Both the position numbers and the translations under genes were made by a program. Below, in pieces: positions 63,984-64,000 of a DNA stretch of 64,000 nucleotides (positions are counted from its first letter, which is position 1; each line of letters starts with the position of its first letter). Below the pieces are notes generated by a model. That model worked only from the letters and a program-made list of their open reading frames with translations. It ran no database searches and was not told the DNA's origin. Source of the stretch: Lysinibacillus sp. B2A1 (GTDB taxonomy: Bacteria; Bacillota; Bacilli; Bacillales_A; Planococcaceae); assembly GCA_002973635.1 (NCBI GenBank), contig CP027224.1:2056501-2120500 (forward strand). Reading direction: 5' to 3'.

Positions 63984-64000
63984 GCGAACTTTGCCCATAG

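Noticed and set aside
63981..64000. C-terminus of a minus-strand gene (ending GKVR) at the window edge.
   Set aside because: Only six codons are visible; the adjacent terminator is suggestive but not enough for a CDS call.

Overview
The window is AT-rich, densely coded DNA with strong AGGAGG-type ribosome binding sites, frequent GTG/TTG starts and U-tailed hairpin terminators. The gene set includes a two-headed bacterial dynamin, M32 carboxypeptidase, type II pantothenate kinase, YpeP-like RNase H, an ECF sigma operon and putative spore-surface DUF4183 proteins. I infer a chromosomal segment of a spore-forming Bacillales species, most likely Lysinibacillus or a close relative; the genus is an inference from protein resemblance. 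No rRNA, tRNA or CRISPR array was found.

Layout. 1-4.5 kb: 3' end of malate dehydrogenase, a MerR regulator with a serine hydrolase, and an M32 carboxypeptidase. 4.5-7.6 kb (minus): a three-gene ba3-type cytochrome oxidase operon including a 40-codon subunit IIa, then CheX. 7.6-12.4 kb: a 29-codon membrane peptide behind a Fur-box promoter, then a 5-oxoproline pathway (pcp-pxpB-pxpC-pxpA) whose pxpB is split by an ISL3-family element with an 8-bp target duplication. 12.4-21.5 kb: two DUF4183 genes, dynamin plus rhodanese, an ECF sigma/anti-sigma operon and an MBL-fold hydrolase. 21.6-22.3 kb: a striking non-coding array of about 18 units of 41-42 bp. 22.7-31.1 kb: malic enzyme with Rex-like boxes, a chemoreceptor, a Yip1-like membrane protein, a stand-alone purC, glutamate dehydrogenase, a YaiI/YqxD protein and D-serine dehydratase.

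31.4-42.5 kb is accessory in character: a palindromic intergenic element, a frameshifted lipoprotein gene facing a MerR operon across twin operators, an aminotransferase, a DUF1835 protein, a NERD / NTP-pyrophosphohydrolase / HNH endonuclease operon (possible defence locus), a YdbC protein, two orphan proteins and a SUKH-type protein. 42.7-51.7 kb: nitroreductase, second chemoreceptor, ferric-reductase-like flavoprotein, YdjM-like protein, a squalene/phytoene synthase relative facing an SDR across a shared 13-bp operator, pantothenate kinase, and small hydrophilic proteins. 51.7-57 kb: remnants of class C group II introns lie on either side of a second-type histidyl-tRNA synthetase and a 542-residue orphan. 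The synthetase is preceded by a 17-codon leader peptide ending His-His-His-Ile-His and by an intrinsic terminator, the layout of a histidine attenuator. 57-64 kb: PfpI protein, MarR-MFS pair, LysM-NlpC/P60 endopeptidase, polar amino-acid ABC transporter, RNase H-like protein and a small zinc-finger protein.

The best candidates for undescribed biology are the His leader in front of hisS, the NERD/NTP-PPase/HNH operon with its orphan neighbours, the 18-unit repeat array, the paired MerR operators, and the Fur-controlled mini-protein.
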